In this document: piece by piece, positions 62,475 to 64,000 of the stretch | Numbering within the stretch: the stretch's first letter is position 1 | Layout: each line of letters opens with the position of its first letter | Origin: Bog-473 sp963744225 | GTDB taxonomy: Bacteria; Actinomycetota; Acidimicrobiia; Acidimicrobiales; RAAP-2 | Assembly: GCA_963744225.1 (NCBI GenBank) | Contig: CAVUSV010000004.1 | Coordinates: forward strand, 2,193,366 to 2,257,365 | Direction: 5' to 3' | Length of the DNA stretch: 64,000 nucleotides | Notes under the pieces: generated by a model | Databases searched by the model: none | Seen by the model: only the letters and a program-made list of their open reading frames with translations | What the model was told of the DNA's origin: nothing | Made by a program: the position numbers and the translations under genes

Positions 62475-63357
62475 TCACTGTGGTCGCCCGCCGCGGAGGA
62501 GATCGATGTCGATCTCTTCGAGGACGTCGTCGTCCCCGATCATCTCGATCTTGGTGACCTTGCCTGCCACCACCGTGAAATCGAAGGCGACCTTCGGGGT
62601 GCCGCCCTGCACCCACACCATCCCCGCCAGCCCATTGAGCAGAGCCCGGCGCGCCCCCTTCGCCCCGGAGAACCTCGAGGCAACATCGTTGGGTCCACGC
62701 AAGCTCGCAGGGGCACCCATGGCGATCGCGGCTGCATCGGCCACGAGCTCGACATCGGGGCTGAGGAGCGAGAGCAGCATCTGGAAGTCCCCCGTCTTGG
62801 CAGCGGCGAGGAACGCATCGACGATCTCGCGCTGTCGCTGCGGATCAGAGGCTGGATCCTCTGGTGTGCGAACCCGTCGACGAGCCCTGCTCGCAAGCTG
62901 TCGGCAGGCTTCTGGAGACTTCCCGAGAACCCCGGAGATCTCTTCGAAGGAGATGGAGAACATGTCATGGAGGACGAAGGAGATGCGCTCGGCCGGTGTG
63001 AGGGTGTCGAGGACGATGAGGAGCGCCTGGCCCATGGAGTCGGCGAGGATGGCTTGATCCTCAGGAGTCAAGGCAGCGCGCCGCGGAGAATTGCTCGACA
63101 TGGGCGGCGTCATCGATGGGTTCGGCGGGACGCCGTTGCCGGCTCCGGAGCGAATTGAGGCAGATCCGCGACACGACAGTCGTCAACCAGCCCGGGAGGT
63201 TCTCGATATCGCCCGCATCGGTCGTGGAGAGGCGCAGCCAGGCCTCCTGAAGGGCATCGTCGGCGTCCTCCAGGTTGCCCAGCATGCGAAACGCCACGGC
63301 ACGAAGATGCGGCCGGTTGGCTTCGAATCGGTCCGCCAGCGATCTTGTCTGATCCAC
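62475..63357 (-). CDS. SigJ-like ECF sigma factor with C-terminal SnoaL-like domain, frameshifted
   Basis: The repaired product is about 294 residues, GTG 63357 with AGGAG upstream. Sigma-2 region: RFEANRPHLRAVAFRMLGNLEDADDALQEAWLR. The linker LRSRQRRPAEPIDDAA ends this frame near 63090. Sigma-4 continues in the other frame: LTPAERISFVLHDMFSISFEEISGVLG, SPEACRQLASRARRRVR. A C-terminal SnoaL-like domain follows (REIVDAFLAAAKTGDFQMLLSLLSPDVELVAD), the arrangement of mycobacterial SigJ-type (ECF41-like) factors. One extra T in GAGCAATTC near 63093 would explain the break. It lies divergent from a VOC protein and upstream of the PPOX gene. In ECF41 systems, the sigma factor usually regulates a nearby reductase or carboxymuconolactone decarboxylase gene, so these neighbours are candidates. 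Confidence 0.84.
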
Positions 63358-63431
63358 GTGTCACATTCTCCTGAGCTCCGGTGTCATATACCTTGACCCA
63401 CGAACCTGGTGAAACGTGACAAGGAGACCCA

Positions 63432-63785
63432 ATGCCAGTTCAGCTCACGACCGTGCTCTACCCCGTGAAGGATCTCGACAAGGCGAAGGCGCTGTTTGCT
63501 GCCCTGTTCGGTGCCGATCCCCACGTCGATTCGTCGTACTACGTCGGGTTCTCCGTCAACGGCGCCGAGATCGGCATCCTCCCCGAAGCATCCAACCAAG
63601 GCATGACGGGGCCCGTCCCGTTCTACGACGTCGATGACATTTCCGCCACACTCGGCGCTCTCCAGGCCGCTGGCGCGCACGTCGTTCAAGAACCGAAAGA
63701 CGTGGGCTCCGGGCTGCTCGTCGCGAGAGTCACCGACGCCGACGGCAACGATATTGGACTGAGGCAGCCGCCAGCCGGCGCGTAG
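63432..63785 (+). CDS. VOC/glyoxalase-like domain protein
   Basis: The product is 117 residues, ATG 63432 with AAGGAG at 63419-63424. The start, TTVLYPVKDLDKAKALFAALFG, and end, GLLVARVTDADGNDIGLRQPP, are those of single-domain VOC proteins of the glyoxalase/bleomycin resistance superfamily. The metal-site Glu of catalytic members is not clear (the end has NDIGL), so a binding or resistance role is possible. It is divergent from the SigJ-like gene (74-base gap) and may be its target. Confidence 0.85.
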   Translation: MPVQLTTVLYPVKDLDKAKALFAALFGADPHVDSSYYVGFSVNGAEIGILPEASNQGMTGPVPFYDVDDISATLGALQAAGAHVVQEPKDVGSGLLVARVTDADGNDIGLRQPPAGA

Positions 63786-64000
63786 GATTCACAGACTCTG
63801 ACAGGCGGAAATTCAGGTGTGAAGGACGTTTTGACTTGGACGACGTCAGGGGTGCGGTGCCGCCCGATCCGAACCGCCTCCCGCGCGAGTGCCGGACCTC
63901 GATGCGGGGCACGCGACAGTGCCCGTTCGCCGCCGCCCGCTCGGAGCCCTTCTTTGTGCCGAGGGTGCGGATAGGGTCTGCGGGGGAGGTGCCCGATGGT
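63786..64000. other. end of window, no recognised gene
   Basis: No convincing frame in the last 215 bases. A minus-strand 60-codon frame (63730-63912) is antisense to the VOC gene end and is rejected. A gene may begin beyond the right edge. Confidence 0.4.

Overview
The window is high-GC DNA that most resembles an actinobacterium of the class Acidimicrobiia. Pointers are an Lsr2-type nucleoid protein, an LLM (F420-type) oxidoreductase, a PPOX-family oxidoreductase, GAF-ANTAR regulators, a DUF2510 membrane protein, a DinB/maleylpyruvate-isomerase-like protein, and a secreted protein built on the GYWLVASDGGVFSYGDA repeat that is very common in that class. The lineage is an inference from gene content. 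No rRNA, tRNA, insertion sequence or CRISPR array was recognised.

Region 1 (1-15.4 kb) is one gigantic secreted repeat protein of about 5,000 residues. It has a signal peptide, 13 FN3-like units, an Ig-like unit, 33 almost identical 81-residue MBG units, four identical 85-residue units, another Ig-like unit and three C-terminal Ig-like units. Its frame is broken by single-base indels. Eight identical +1 insertions lie in the last 13 MBG units. A triple hairpin repeat follows the stop codon.

Region 2 (15.7-22.7 kb) holds a NarL-type two-component system (regulator frameshifted), a cytochrome P450 / TetR / LLM oxidoreductase operon with a perfect 19-bp palindrome over the probable start of transcription, a small hypothetical protein, and a secreted protein with a nine-copy hexanucleotide microsatellite.

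Region 3 (22.9-41.3 kb) is a type IV pilus locus: prepilin peptidase on the plus strand, then on the minus strand PilW-like, giant PilV-like, PilX-like, PilB, PilC, major pilin, PilT and a DUF429 protein. The PilV-like minor pilin would be about 2,740 residues of Ig-like repeats behind a normal class III pilin N-terminus, with a unique beta-rich C-terminal domain. It looks like a pilus-tip adhesin. With the region 1 protein it suggests a cell strongly invested in surface attachment.

Region 4 (42-64 kb) is mixed chromosomal background: a small Cys/His protein, lsr2, small membrane proteins, an HtrA-like protease, a GAF-GGDEF protein, a DinB-like protein, a PIG-V-like glycosyltransferase, an alcohol dehydrogenase divergent from a phytanoyl-CoA dioxygenase-like protein, a ClC channel, two GAF-ANTAR proteins, a fatty acid desaturase, a cyclic-nucleotide-binding protein, a metallophosphoesterase, a secreted GH26-like glycosidase, a PPOX protein, a SigJ-like sigma factor and a VOC protein.

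At least ten loci carry apparent single-base frameshifts, several in short homopolymers, while most housekeeping-type ORFs are intact. Assembly or base-calling indels are a serious possibility and should be excluded before any of these loci is called a pseudogene.
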